A stretch of DNA of 64,000 nucleotides from positions 186,001 to 250,000 of the forward strand of contig NZ_VRMG01000007.1 in NCBI RefSeq assembly GCF_008040105.1, read 5' to 3'. Below, one piece after another: positions 1 through 8,823 of this stretch. The position numbers were made by a program, and so were the translations under genes. How positions within the stretch are numbered: the first letter of the stretch is position 1; every line of letters starts with the position of its first letter. Source of the DNA: Lacisediminihabitans profunda. GTDB taxonomy: Bacteria > Actinomycetota > Actinomycetes > Actinomycetales > Microbacteriaceae. Under the pieces are notes generated by a model that was not told where the DNA came from, ran no database searches, and saw only the letters and a program-made list of their open reading frames with translations.

Positions 1-193
1 ACCGGTGGCCAGTGCAGCGTGTCACCGTCTCCGGGTAGATCAGCAGCACCCCGCGCGCCAGGCGGTCCCGCGCGACCATGCCCGCGCCGGACAACAACAG
101 TTTCTCGGTGTCTCCCGACGTGTCAGATGCGTCATGAACTCCCAGCTATTGGATCGTCAGGTCGAGATTCGCGCGTGACGCCCGCCCCACAGG
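1..193. other. Left edge; possible end-truncated minus-strand ORF
   Basis: No confident gene. On the minus strand a frame stays open from a stop near 150 to the left edge. Its translation looks moderately protein-like (it includes GAGMVARDRLARGVLLIYPE) and has an in-frame ATG at 79, but no ribosome binding site and no family I recognise. It may be the start of a gene lying mostly outside the window. Confidence 0.3.
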
Positions 194-784
194 TCATACG
201 AACATCCCGGCAGTCATCGCGCTGATGGCCGCCGCCATGAGGGCATGGTCGACGAGGTCGACCGGCGCGGGGGCGGGCGAAATCCCTTCGGCCTGCGTCG
301 CAGCAGCTCGGCCTCGGGCGCTCAAAACCATCAGCCGAGTCGACAGGGCGAGGAACACCACCACTCCAAGCAGCAGGAAGTTGTTGAGGGAACCAGTGCC
401 CGAAGCACCCATCCCCATGCTCTGATCGCCCGGGACCGTCACGGGTGCGCCAGACGCCGAGTGGCCACACATGACGAGAGCGGCCATCACGATCATCCCG
501 ACCGCATGGATGGAGGGCGAGTGGCCCGACAGGACTCCCGTCGAACGGGACATCCGGGCGGAGACGAAGGCCGAGGCAACTCCGGCGAGCCCGAGTAGAG
601 TCGCCCAGCCGACGGCAGGAATCAGCCGTCCCCCGATGGCAAGGTCGAGCATCGCGACCAGCATCAGAGCGTCGCAGCCGAGTCGAACGACCGCGCGGCT
701 GCCTGCCGAGATGAACCGCACGAGCCCGGTCACTACCGCGCCGGTGCCGGCGCCGAGAGTGACCAGTTGAAGCGCCGGGTTCAC
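194..784 (-). CDS. Small polytopic membrane protein (DUF5134-like)
   Basis: This encodes 196 residues from a GTG start 4 bp after the stop of the upstream ferredoxin-type reductase, so the two are probably co-transcribed. About five hydrophobic segments are visible: residues about 5-25, 35-70, 90-108, 134-155 and 178-196. The short loops are rich in Met, His and Gly, including GHSASG and a DQSMGMGASG stretch. The overall look, small size and the C-terminal HALMAAAISAMTAGM stretch resemble actinobacterial DUF5134 membrane proteins, but this is recognition from memory only. No catalytic motif is visible. Its place beside an electron-transfer reductase might mean a role in the same pathway, or simple read-through. 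Function unknown. Confidence 0.65.
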   Translation of the reverse strand: MNPALQLVTLGAGTGAVVTGLVRFISAGSRAVVRLGCDALMLVAMLDLAIGGRLIPAVGWATLLGLAGVASAFVSARMSRSTGVLSGHSPSIHAVGMIVMAALVMCGHSASGAPVTVPGDQSMGMGASGTGSLNNFLLLGVVVFLALSTRLMVLSARGRAAATQAEGISPAPAPVDLVDHALMAAAISAMTAGMFV

Positions 785-788
785 CCGA

Positions 789-1751
789 TCAGAGCCCCAG
801 CACGAGAATGGGGCAGGTCGAGCGAGAGACGCAGATCATCATGCAGCCGCTCTCCTCCTTCTCTCGGTCGGTGAGCACGAAGTCGCGGTGGTCGACGGTG
901 CCCGAGAGGACTGCGGTCTCGCAGCTTCCGCAGATGCCCTCAGCGCAGTCATGCATCACGTCGATCCCGGCTTCAAGCACCGTGTCGAGGATTGACACTC
1001 CCGCGGGAACCACAAGGTCCAGACCGGACTCGGCAAGATGTACTGTGAAGGAGCCGTCGTCCTCGGGCCGATCGTCGGGTGACACCGGGGCCGCGAACAG
1101 CTCGAATCTCAACCGATCAGTGCGGTCCTCGAGTCGCAGCACCCTTGCGCAGTCTTCGGAGAGCCGCGGAGGTCCGCAGACATAGACGAGAGAGTCCGAG
1201 GGATGGGCGTTGAGTGCATCGTCCACGGTGAGTGGCGCTGCGTCGTCCTTCGTGATGACGGTGACGGCGGAGCCAAGGGCTTCGAGTTCCTCGAGGAAAG
1301 CGAGCGACGAGCGCCGTCGGCCGAAATAGTAGAGATGCCACGGAATTCCCGCGCGTTCTGCGGCGTCGAGCATCGGGAGCATCGGGGTGATCCCGATTCC
1401 CCCGGCCACGAACACGTAGCTCGGCGCCGACTCAAGTCGGAAGTGATTGCGCGGGCCCGAGATGGTGAGCCTTGCCCCCGGTCGCACGCCCGTGTGAAGA
1501 TACTCGCTTCCGCCGCGCCCGGCCGGTTCCCGCAAGACGGAAATGCGGTAGCCGTTGCCCGCCGAACCATTGAGGGAGTATTGCCGACTCGTGCCGTCGT
1601 CGAGATGCACGTCGATATGGGCGCCGGGCTCCCAAGAGGGAAGCTCCTGGCCTGCTAGCGGCTCAAGCGCGAGGGACACCACATCGTCGGCTTGCCAGGT
1701 GACAGAGCGCACGAGAACCTCGGCTGACTTCAGGGAGGGAGGTGCAGCCAT
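789..1751 (-). CDS. PDR/VanB-type oxygenase reductase (FMN/NAD plus 2Fe-2S)
   Basis: A 320-residue one-chain reductase of the phthalate dioxygenase reductase/VanB type. The order is an N-terminal flavin domain with RQYSLNGS near residue 56, an NAD domain with VAGGIGITPM near 115 and YVCGPP near 190, and a C-terminal plant-type ferredoxin domain. The ferredoxin ligands are visible as DCAEGICGSC (C-x4-C-x2-C) and a distal Cys in the MMICVSRS segment. Such proteins pass electrons from NADH to a Rieske oxygenase. The only Rieske oxygenase in the window is at 22980-24320, about 21 kb away but apparently under the same operator type, so it is the likely partner (inference). The ATG start is preceded by AAGGGG. 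A divergent control region with paired operators lies directly upstream. Confidence 0.88.
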   Translation of the reverse strand: MAAPPSLKSAEVLVRSVTWQADDVVSLALEPLAGQELPSWEPGAHIDVHLDDGTSRQYSLNGSAGNGYRISVLREPAGRGGSEYLHTGVRPGARLTISGPRNHFRLESAPSYVFVAGGIGITPMLPMLDAAERAGIPWHLYYFGRRRSSLAFLEELEALGSAVTVITKDDAAPLTVDDALNAHPSDSLVYVCGPPRLSEDCARVLRLEDRTDRLRFELFAAPVSPDDRPEDDGSFTVHLAESGLDLVVPAGVSILDTVLEAGIDVMHDCAEGICGSCETAVLSGTVDHRDFVLTDREKEESGCMMICVSRSTCPILVLGL

Positions 1752-1803
1752 TCTCGCCCCTTCATTCGATTTGTCTGGTCGCCGATCCCCGACGGATCGA
1801 CTG

Positions 1804-1836
1804 ATTGGATCCTAGAACATAAATCTAGGATCCACA
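1804..1836. promoter_or_regulatory. Paired GntR-type operator, divergent reductase/cupin promoter
   Basis: Two 12-bp sites, ATTGGATCCTAG (1804-1815) and CTAGGATCCACA (1825-1836), form an inverted repeat whose GGATCCTAG/CTAGGATCC arms match perfectly. Their centres are 21 bp apart, two helical turns, as in the other pairs of this island. The site sits between the minus-strand reductase and the plus-strand cupin and could control both. Assignment to the local GntR protein is inferred. Confidence 0.7.
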
Positions 1837-1898
1837 CCGTAGGATGCCTTTCACCGGGTGTGGTCCACACAAGCCGGATCCGAGACAGAGGGAACACC

Positions 1899-2261
1899 AT
1901 GACCACCATCGTCAAGCCAGCGGAGGTCGCTGCGGCGGACCTCACCGAGAAACTCCTGACACCCCCGAGCGCCGAACCGCTCGACGGCGACATCCTCATT
2001 CGCAGTCGAGTGTATTTTGCGACGGAGGACCGGCGGATCGTGTCCGGAGTCTGGGAAAGCGACCCTGGACGCTCGCGCTGGGAATTCGAATCGCGCGGCG
2101 AACTCATCCATGTCGTGTCGGGTCGAATGACGGTGCACCGCGACGGCGGAGAACCGGTGGAAATCACTCCCGGAACCACCGCGTACTTCCCGATCGGCTG
2201 GACCGGCGTCTGGGAGGTACACGAAACCCTGCGCAAGTTCTTCGTCGTCTACAAACCGTAG
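1899..2261 (+). CDS. Cupin-domain protein (DUF861/EutQ-like)
   Basis: A 120-residue single-domain cupin. The start is the ATG at 1899 because AGAGGGA precedes it by about 5 bases; an in-frame upstream ATG at 1860 has no such site. The core carries the two cupin strands, with GELIHVVSGRMTVHRDGG and ITPGTTAYFPIGWTGVWEVHE. The usual first metal motif (HxH) is reduced to one His (LIHVVSG), and one further His sits in VWEVHE, so metal binding is uncertain. DUF861 cupins include ureidoglycine aminohydrolase-like proteins and many small proteins of unknown role in amine and amide catabolism. It is the first plus-strand gene of the island and its promoter carries paired operators. Confidence 0.75.
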   Translation: MTTIVKPAEVAAADLTEKLLTPPSAEPLDGDILIRSRVYFATEDRRIVSGVWESDPGRSRWEFESRGELIHVVSGRMTVHRDGGEPVEITPGTTAYFPIGWTGVWEVHETLRKFFVVYKP

Positions 2262-2337
2262 CCGGAACGCGAGGCCAGCGCGGTCAGAAACGTAACCGCG
2301 CTGTTACACGCCAGAAACTTAAGCCCAGATAGCTTGT

Positions 2338-2370
2338 CGTGTATCACTTTTTGAAGATATTGTATCCAAT
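2338..2370. promoter_or_regulatory. Paired GntR-type operator upstream of ABC importer
   Basis: A strong site, ATTGTATCCAAT (2359-2370), lies 35 bp upstream of the binding-protein start. It is identical to the site at 24357-24368. A weaker copy, CGTGTATCACTT (2338-2349), has its centre exactly 21 bp upstream and matches at 7 of 12 positions. The pair probably controls the importer operon (inference). Confidence 0.62.
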
Positions 2371-2404
2371 TACATTCATGTTCCGTGACCCAATGGAGAT
2401 GGCA

Positions 2405-4087
2405 ATGCCCCAGGAGAAGTTCGATCCCGTATCCCAACTGACACCACCAGCAGAAGGTGGGCTGTCGCGCCGCACCGTGATCCAGACCGCGGGAGCCTTG
2501 GGGCTTGGCGCTGGAGTCCTCGCATTCCTCTCCGCCTGCGGAGTCTCCAGCTCGACGGGGAGCACCGCCGTTGCAGGCGCGAAGGGCGGAACCTTGACGC
2601 TCGGCGTCGACGCAACCGCCGGAGTCTTCGACCCGGCGTTCTACTCGAGTCTCGGCGACTGGATGGTCGTCGACAGCGTCTGCCGCGGGCTCACGAAGAT
2701 CACCTTCGACAGCAATGAGCCCAAACCGGACCTCGCCACCGGGTGGACCATCAGCGACGATGGTCTCACCTACGTCTTCTCCCTGCGCAAGAATGTCAAG
2801 ATGCACGACGGCACGATCTTCTCCTCCGCAGACGTGCTCCGTTCCTACCAGCGCCAGTTCGACCCGAAGGACGTGACGCTCCCGAAGGGGGCATCCCGCC
2901 AGATCGCAAGTGTCGGACTCAACGTCGCGAGCATGACGGCCACGGATGCCAACACCTTCACCATGGTGCTCAAGAACAAGGACATGCGGCTCCCGGCTCG
3001 ACTCTCCGACGTCGGCGGCCGCATCATCTCCGCCGCGGCCATCGAGAAGTACGGCGCCGACATCGGCAAGCACCTCGTCGGCAGCGGTCCGTTTTCCTTT
3101 GTTTCCGCAACGGCCGGCCAGCAGGCCGTGCTCGCCGCCTTCCCCGGCTATTGGGCTGGTCGCCCGAAGATCGACCGACTCGTAATGCAGCAGGTGCAGG
3201 ACCAGTCCACGATCATCAGCTCGCTCATCAGCGGAGACATCTCGGCGACCCAGTTCACGCCGTTCTCCTCAGTGGCGCAGCTGAAGGCGAACAAGGCCGT
3301 CACGGTCTACAAGACACCGGACGGAGCAGACGCGATCCTCATGATGGACACTCGAAAAGAGTCCCTCAAGGAGCTCGAGGTGCGCCAGGCGATCAACCTC
3401 GCGATCGACCGGAAGGCGATCCTCAACAAGGCGTTCTACGGTGCCGGCGCCGTCCCCAAGGGCTATTGCATCCCTCCGTCCCAGGCCGGGTACGACGACA
3501 GTCTCGCCGCGATCTCCGTTCAGAACGTGGCGAAGGCCAAGGCGCTCCTCGCGAAGGTGGGCGCGGTCGGCCGCACTGTCAAGCTCATCTCGGCGAGCGA
3601 CAGTTGGCACGTGACCGCGGCACAGATCATCGCGCAGAATCTCACCGACATCGGGCTCGTCGTCGTCTCGGAGAGCGTGTCGCCTGCGTCCTACGCCGGG
3701 CGGTTGTTCAACCCGGCAGACGCGAGCCACGAACTGATGATCTGGGAACGCAACTCCTACGTTCCCGACCCCGACAACATGATCGGGTCGCTTGCGAGCC
3801 CGACGAGCGTCTACGGAAACTTCCTTTCCGGATGGGGAACCACCTACCCGGCGGATCAGGCGGCGTTCTTCGCGACCGCCCTCGCCACCGCCCGCAACAC
3901 GAAGGACGGACCCGACCGAACGGCCCAGTACACGAAGATTCAACAGAAGTTCGCCGACGAGGTCATGGTGGTTGCCATGCTCGGCAACTTCACCAACCCC
4001 GTGGTGTCGTCCTCGAAGGTCAAGGGCATCAATGTGGCGGCTCTCAGCGCACACCGATGTTTCATGGAGATGGCGACCGTCAACTGA
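2405..4087 (+). CDS. ABC importer substrate-binding lipoprotein, family 5 (DppA/OppA-like)
   Basis: A 560-residue extracytoplasmic solute-binding protein of the peptide/nickel family. ATG 2405 is chosen because TGGAGATGGCA puts GGAG six bases upstream; in-frame upstream starts lack this. The N-terminus has a Tat-type signal, SRR at 21-23 followed by a hydrophobic stretch, ending in the lipobox LSAC with Cys45. It is therefore probably exported folded and lipid-anchored. The mature protein has family signatures such as LATGWTISDDGLTYVFSLRK and the segment IGKHLVGSGPFSFV. Such proteins bind di- or oligopeptides, but relatives bind many other amines and glycosides. It is the first gene of an operon continuing with permeases and ATPases; its stop overlaps the next start. 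Confidence 0.9.
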   Translation: MPQEKFDPVSQLTPPAEGGLSRRTVIQTAGALGLGAGVLAFLSACGVSSSTGSTAVAGAKGGTLTLGVDATAGVFDPAFYSSLGDWMVVDSVCRGLTKITFDSNEPKPDLATGWTISDDGLTYVFSLRKNVKMHDGTIFSSADVLRSYQRQFDPKDVTLPKGASRQIASVGLNVASMTATDANTFTMVLKNKDMRLPARLSDVGGRIISAAAIEKYGADIGKHLVGSGPFSFVSATAGQQAVLAAFPGYWAGRPKIDRLVMQQVQDQSTIISSLISGDISATQFTPFSSVAQLKANKAVTVYKTPDGADAILMMDTRKESLKELEVRQAINLAIDRKAILNKAFYGAGAVPKGYCIPPSQAGYDDSLAAISVQNVAKAKALLAKVGAVGRTVKLISASDSWHVTAAQIIAQNLTDIGLVVVSESVSPASYAGRLFNPADASHELMIWERNSYVPDPDNMIGSLASPTSVYGNFLSGWGTTYPADQAAFFATALATARNTKDGPDRTAQYTKIQQKFADEVMVVAMLGNFTNPVVSSSKVKGINVAALSAHRCFMEMATVN

Positions 4088-4962
4088 TGCGAGTCACCCA
4101 GCCGTCCGACTCCGTTCCGCTCTCGCTGCGCTCGCTCGCAGCGAGGCGGTTCGGAGCCGTGTCGTGGGTCGGGTTCGCGGCGTGGATCATCGTGATCGCG
4201 TTCCTGCTCCTGGCGGTATTCGGCCCGCTGTTCATCGCCACCGACCCCCTCCGTCAGACCCCCGGCGCGCTGCTCCCCATCGGATCGCCCGGGCATCCGC
4301 TTGGCACCGACAACCTCGGACGTGACGAGCTCTCCAGACTCGTGCATGGCGCGCGGCCTCTGATCGGTATCGCGCTCCTGTCGACGCTGTTCGCCGCACT
4401 GATCGGAACGACAATCGGTCTCATTGCCGGCTATTCGGGAGGGTGGATCGACCAGCTGCTGATGCGCACCACCGACCTGGTGCTCGCCTTCCCCTCGCTC
4501 CTGCTGATCATCCTGCTCGTCTCGGTCACCGGAGCGGGGCCCTTCCCTCTCGTCACCGGCATCACCGTCGCGATGGCGCCGAGTTTCGCACGTCTGGTGC
4601 GAGCCCTCTGCGCGCGCGAGATGGCGCGGGACTATGTGACCTCCGCGACCCTCGCCGGCACTCGGGCGCCCCGAATCATGCTCGTCGAGATCCTTCCCAA
4701 CCTCACGGGCCCCCTGCTGGTGCAGGTGATGACGACGATCTCCGTCGCGGCCGGCTTCTCGGCAGGTATGAGTTACATCGGCCTGGGCATCCAACCGCCG
4801 CAGCCCGACTGGGGATACATGGTGCAGGCCGCACAACAATTCATCTACTCGCAGCCGTCGCTGATCATCCTCCCCGCGACGTGCACCCTGCTCTTCGTCG
4901 TCGCGTGCAACTTCGTCGGCGACGACCTGCGGGACCGCTTCGACCTGAGGAGAGACCTGTGA
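4087..4962 (+). CDS. ABC importer permease (DppC-like)
   Basis: A 291-residue inner-membrane permease. The ATG at 4087 overlaps the binding-protein stop by one base (TGATG), so the two are translationally coupled. After an N-terminal membrane segment and a periplasmic stretch containing the GTDNLGRDELSRLVHGAR family motif come about five more membrane segments. A cytoplasmic coupling region sits around REMARDYVTSATLAGT, followed by the typical PQPDWGYMVQAA tail. In this family DppC pairs with DppB, encoded next, to form the channel. Part of the same presumed operator-controlled operon. Confidence 0.92.
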   Translation: MRVTQPSDSVPLSLRSLAARRFGAVSWVGFAAWIIVIAFLLLAVFGPLFIATDPLRQTPGALLPIGSPGHPLGTDNLGRDELSRLVHGARPLIGIALLSTLFAALIGTTIGLIAGYSGGWIDQLLMRTTDLVLAFPSLLLIILLVSVTGAGPFPLVTGITVAMAPSFARLVRALCAREMARDYVTSATLAGTRAPRIMLVEILPNLTGPLLVQVMTTISVAAGFSAGMSYIGLGIQPPQPDWGYMVQAAQQFIYSQPSLIILPATCTLLFVVACNFVGDDLRDRFDLRRDL

Positions 4963-6029
4963 CCCTCGTCATGAGACTCAGCCGACCGTTGCGCAGCCGA
5001 ACCCTCGGCATGCTCATCGTGCGTCGACTTCTGCTGGTACCCCTCGTACTCTTCGCCGTGGTGACCATCGTCTTCTTCGCGATGCGCCTGATCCCGGGCT
5101 CACCGGCCACGACACTCGGGGTCGCCGGCACTGAGGGGCTATCGAGCAAGCAGATTCAGGAAAACATCGACGCCCTCACCAAGACCCTCGGCCTGGATCG
5201 GCCCTTGCTCGAACAGTTCGGCACCTACCTGCTGGCGGTATCGCGCCTCGACCTCGGATACTCGTTCTTCGGCAGCAACAGTGTCGTTTCGCTCCTGAAG
5301 AATACCCTTCCGGCCACGATCGAGTTGGTCTTCACCGCGATGATCATCGCGGTGATCCTCGGGGTCGTCACGGGAGTCGTCGCCGCGATGCGTCGCGGCA
5401 AGGCGCTCGACTCGATCATCCTGGCCTTCGCGACGGTGAGCTTCTCGCTCCCCTGGTTCGCCCTCGGCGTGCTCGGCATCATCGTGTTCTCGGTACAGCT
5501 CGGGTGGCTGCCGGTGCTCGGAAGGCTTCCCACCTCGCTCGGCTACCAGCCCACCACGAACTTCGTCCTTCTCGACGCGATCCTGCAGAACCGGCCGGAT
5601 CTCGTGCTGCCGTGGATCGAACACCTCATCCTTCCGGCTCTGACGCTCGCGATTTCGATGGCGGGATTCATCACCCGGATGGTGCGGGCCTCAGTTCTGG
5701 AGGTGCTCGGGGACGACTTCATCCGCACCGCGCGCATGAAAGGTCTCGACGAGTGGCACATCATGAGCGGCCACGTTCTGCGCAACTCCTCGTTGCCTGT
5801 CGTCACGGTGCTCGGGCTGCAGTTCGGTTCGCTCCTGGGTGGCTCGGTCATCACCGAGACGGTGTTCTCGTATCCCGGCGTCGGCAACCTGCTCGTCAGT
5901 GCCGTGAACCAGCACGACTACCTGCTTGTGCAGGGTGCGGTGTTCGCCGTCGCGCTGCTCTTCATCCTCACCAACGTCGTAGTCGACATCCTCTACTACG
6001 TTCTCGATCCCCGACTTCGAAAGGCCTGA
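4959..6029 (+). CDS. ABC importer permease (DppB-like)
   Basis: A 356-residue membrane permease that pairs with the preceding DppC-like protein. The GTG start at 4959 overlaps the upstream stop (GTGA) and is preceded by GAGGAGAG. The N-terminus IVRRLLLVPLVLFAVVTIVF is the usual first membrane segment. The loop containing LGLDRPLLEQFGTYL and the coupling helix FIRTARMKGLDEWHIMSGHV are characteristic of DppB/OppB. The C-terminal part carries GSVITETVFSYPGVGNLL, the most conserved segment of the family. Gene order differs from the common B-then-C order. No odd features. Confidence 0.92.
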   Translation: MTLVMRLSRPLRSRTLGMLIVRRLLLVPLVLFAVVTIVFFAMRLIPGSPATTLGVAGTEGLSSKQIQENIDALTKTLGLDRPLLEQFGTYLLAVSRLDLGYSFFGSNSVVSLLKNTLPATIELVFTAMIIAVILGVVTGVVAAMRRGKALDSIILAFATVSFSLPWFALGVLGIIVFSVQLGWLPVLGRLPTSLGYQPTTNFVLLDAILQNRPDLVLPWIEHLILPALTLAISMAGFITRMVRASVLEVLGDDFIRTARMKGLDEWHIMSGHVLRNSSLPVVTVLGLQFGSLLGGSVITETVFSYPGVGNLLVSAVNQHDYLLVQGAVFAVALLFILTNVVVDILYYVLDPRLRKA

Positions 6030-6030
6030 G

Positions 6031-6729
6031 ATGCACATCGTTCTCGTTCATGGATCTGGCGGAACCCCGTCGACGTGGAGTGCTGTCACTCCGGTGCTCG
6101 ACGCCCGCGGCCTCGAGTACACCCTCGTGACCAACTCCCTGCACTCGCTGGAGGAGGATGTGGCGAACACCGCCGCCGTCGTGGACGCCATCGACGATGA
6201 CGTGCTCCTCGTTGGTCACTCGTATGGCGGCGCAGTCATCACCAATGTCGGGCACCGCCCGACAGTTCGCGGGCTCGTCTACGTCGCGGCGTTCGCCCCC
6301 GAGGAGGGTGAGAGCGTCAGCGACATCGTCGGGCGCTACGACCCGGCGCCGGTCTCCGCCTATATGCGCCGCGGCGAGAATGGGGAGTGGTTCACTGACC
6401 GTGGCGGGCGTTTCTGGGAGGAGATCGGCTGGGACGTGCCGCCGCACCACCAGGCCTCGCTCATCGCCGAGACGGGCAAGTCGTCGAATGCGATCTTCAG
6501 CCAGAAATCGGGCACGCCGGCGTGGAAGGTCAAGCCCACCTGGTATCTCGTCGCCACGCGCGACGGAACCCTCCGCACCGACACCCAGCGCGACATGGCC
6601 AAGCGAGCCGGTGCGATCACGAGCGAGATCGAGACCAGCCACTTCACCCCCCGAGTGCGGCCCGACGAGGTCGCCGATCTCATCGAGGTGGCGTTGAAGG
6701 CGAGCGAAGCCGATGGCGACCAGTCCTGA
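6031..6729 (+). CDS. Alpha/beta-fold hydrolase (esterase-like)
   Basis: A 232-residue intracellular alpha/beta hydrolase placed between the permease and ATPase genes of the importer. The N-terminal MHIVLVHGSGG provides the oxyanion-hole loop. The nucleophile elbow GHSYGG (Ser near residue 65) and the late His in ETSHFTPRV complete a plausible triad with an Asp between them. It resembles small actinobacterial esterases and hydroxynitrile-lyase-like proteins, many unassigned. Encoded inside the transport operon, it may cleave an ester, amide or similar bond in the imported compound (inference). The stop overlaps the following ATPase start by 17 bases. Confidence 0.85.
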   Translation: MHIVLVHGSGGTPSTWSAVTPVLDARGLEYTLVTNSLHSLEEDVANTAAVVDAIDDDVLLVGHSYGGAVITNVGHRPTVRGLVYVAAFAPEEGESVSDIVGRYDPAPVSAYMRRGENGEWFTDRGGRFWEEIGWDVPPHHQASLIAETGKSSNAIFSQKSGTPAWKVKPTWYLVATRDGTLRTDTQRDMAKRAGAITSEIETSHFTPRVRPDEVADLIEVALKASEADGDQS

Positions 6730-7777
6730 GCAGAGCAGCTCAGGCGCGGACGGCAGCTCCGCCGCTCGCGAACCGATACTGAGCGTCCGCGACCTCCGCG
6801 TCGGATTCCGCACCCGATCCGGAGTCGTTCCGGCCGTCGACGGAGTCGATCTCGACCTGTATGCGGGTGAGGTCCTCGCCATCGTCGGCGAGTCCGGCTC
6901 CGGAAAGTCGGCGATGTCGATGAGCCTCGTCGGCCTCAACCGCGGCCCGCGCACGATGATCAGTGGCACGGCCCATTTTCGAGGGATCGAACTCATCTCC
7001 GCCTCGGAACGACAACTGCGATCGGTGCGGGGCAAGCACATCGCCGTCGTCTTCCAGGATGCCCTTGCGGCCCTCAACCCGTTGCACCGGATCGGCAAGC
7101 AGGTCGCCGAGATGATCACGCTGCACCAGAAGGTTTCCGGGCGACGCGCGAAGGACATGGCCGTCCAAATGCTTGGCGACGTCGGCATCTCGAACCCGAG
7201 ACACAACGCGGAGGCCTACCCGCACCAGTTTTCGGGCGGAATGCGCCAGCGGGCGATGACGGCAATCGCGCTCGCGAACGACCCGACGGTGCTCATCGCG
7301 GACGAACCGACGACGGCCCTCGACGTCACCATTCAGGCCCAGATCCTCGACCTGCTCAAGTCGCTTCAGCGCGAACTCGGCACTGCCGTGGTCATCGTCA
7401 CCCACGACCTCGGCGTGGTGGCCGACATCGCCGACCGCGTCGCGGTGATGTATTCGGGTCGAATCGTCGAGATCGGAACAACGGAGCAGGTGCTCTACGC
7501 GCCCAAGCATCCGTACACCCGGGGGCTCCTGGCCTCGACCCCAGGAGTCACCGGCCCGATCCCGGCCAGCCTCCCGACCATCCCGGGGAGCCCTCCGATG
7601 GGCGCAGAACGGCCGGATGGCTGCTCTTTCGCCCCCCGATGCGCGTTCGTCCTTCGGGAGTGCGCGACCACCCCGATACTCGCGTCCCACGATCCTTCCG
7701 ATTCTGGACACCAGGATGCGTGCTGGCTCGGCGAGCTGACCATCCCAGTCCCCGACGAGAGCCGGAGCACCCTGTGA
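6713..7777 (+). CDS. ABC importer ATPase (DppD-like)
   Basis: A 354-residue cytoplasmic ATPase of the oligopeptide importer class. Walker A is GESGSGKS near residue 63, the signature is FSGGMRQR near 174, and Walker B is [11 protein letters not shown] near 195, followed by the switch His in VTHDLGVV. The C-terminal oligopeptide extension has the Cys motif [14 protein letters not shown] seen in this subfamily, where it can bind an iron-sulfur cluster. It pairs with the following DppF-like ATPase to energise uptake. The ATG lies inside the end of the hydrolase gene. Confidence 0.92.
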   Translation: MATSPEQSSSGADGSSAAREPILSVRDLRVGFRTRSGVVPAVDGVDLDLYAGEVLAIVGESGSGKSAMSMSLVGLNRGPRTMISGTAHFRGIELISASERQLRSVRGKHIAVVFQDALAALNPLHRIGKQVAEMITLHQKVSGRRAKDMAVQMLGDVGISNPRHNAEAYPHQFSGGMRQRAMTAIALANDPTVLIADEPTTALDVTIQAQILDLLKSLQRELGTAVVIVTHDLGVVADIADRVAVMYSGRIVEIGTTEQVLYAPKHPYTRGLLASTPGVTGPIPASLPTIPGSPPMGAERPDGCSFAPRCAFVLRECATTPILASHDPSDSGHQDACWLGELTIPVPDESRSTL

Positions 7778-8823
7778 ACACCCGGCGACCTCCTCTGCTC
7801 AGCGCCTCCGGCCTCTCCGTGACCTACGGCGGATCCGTCACCGCCGTCTGCGAGGTAGACCTCGAGGTCGCGGAGGGCGAGACTCTCGCTCTCGTCGGGG
7901 AGTCCGGGTGCGGAAAGTCGACGCTGGGGCGAGCGCTGCTGCGTCTCGAACCGGCGAGCGCCGGAACGATCACGTTCGCCGGTACCGATATCTCGAGGCT
8001 CTCGCGAGCCGGGCTCCGACTCGCCCGAGCCGACATGCAAATGGTCTTCCAGGATCCGATGGGCTCCCTCAACCCTCGTCGGAGCATCGGAGCGATCATC
8101 GCCGAACCGCTCAGGCAGACAAGGGGAGTGTCGGTCGCCGACGCTCTGCGTCGCGCTCGAGAGTTGCTGGAACGGGTCGGATTGAGCGCGTCGATGGCCG
8201 ATCGTCGGCCACACGAATTCTCGGGCGGCCAGCGTCAGCGCATCGGCATCGCCCGCGCCCTGGCGTCGTCGCCACGGTTCATCGTGGCGGATGAACCGGT
8301 CTCGGCGCTCGATGTGTCCGTACAGGCGCAGGTGATCAACCTCCTCGGCGACCTCACCCGCCAGGAGAACCTCACGATGGTCTTCATCTCGCACGACCTC
8401 GGTGTCGTGCGTCATGTCGCCACGCGCGTCGCAGTGATGTACCTGGGCCAGATCGTCGAGATCGCCGACCGCGACGATTTCTTCGCCGGCCCGGAGCATC
8501 CATACAGCGAGGCGCTGCTCTCGGCGGTTCCCGCGTTGCGCGGCGACCCGTCCGAGGTGGTCCGCGAGCGGATCGTGCTGCGCGGCGAATTGCCGAACCC
8601 CGCCGCGCCACCGGCCGGCTGCCGCTTCAACACCCGCTGCGCATACGCGACCGACCTCTGCCTCACCGAGACACCAGCCCTTCGCGAGATCACCGAGGGA
8701 CGGATGGTGCGTTGCCACTTTCCGGCGTCGGATCCGGACGGCCGGGCGGTTGCCGCCGTCGATCGCGACGAGGACCCGATCGAGCACACAGCCATCAGTT
8801 CACCAACAAAGGAGATCGCGTGA
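7774..8823 (+). CDS. ABC importer ATPase (DppF-like)
   Basis: The second ATPase, 349 residues. The GTG start at 7774 overlaps the upstream stop (GTGA); a longer in-frame extension to 7639 would lie inside the previous gene. Motifs are GESGCGKST (Walker A), FSGGQRQRIGIARAL (signature), FIVADEPVSALD (Walker B) and ISHDLGVV (switch). The C-terminal oligopeptide domain has CRFNTRCAYATDLC. With the genes at 2405-7777 it completes a five-part dipeptide-type importer. The gene end contains AAAGGAG, which serves as the ribosome binding site of the next gene. Confidence 0.92.
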   Translation: MNTRRPPLLSASGLSVTYGGSVTAVCEVDLEVAEGETLALVGESGCGKSTLGRALLRLEPASAGTITFAGTDISRLSRAGLRLARADMQMVFQDPMGSLNPRRSIGAIIAEPLRQTRGVSVADALRRARELLERVGLSASMADRRPHEFSGGQRQRIGIARALASSPRFIVADEPVSALDVSVQAQVINLLGDLTRQENLTMVFISHDLGVVRHVATRVAVMYLGQIVEIADRDDFFAGPEHPYSEALLSAVPALRGDPSEVVRERIVLRGELPNPAAPPAGCRFNTRCAYATDLCLTETPALREITEGRMVRCHFPASDPDGRAVAAVDRDEDPIEHTAISSPTKEIA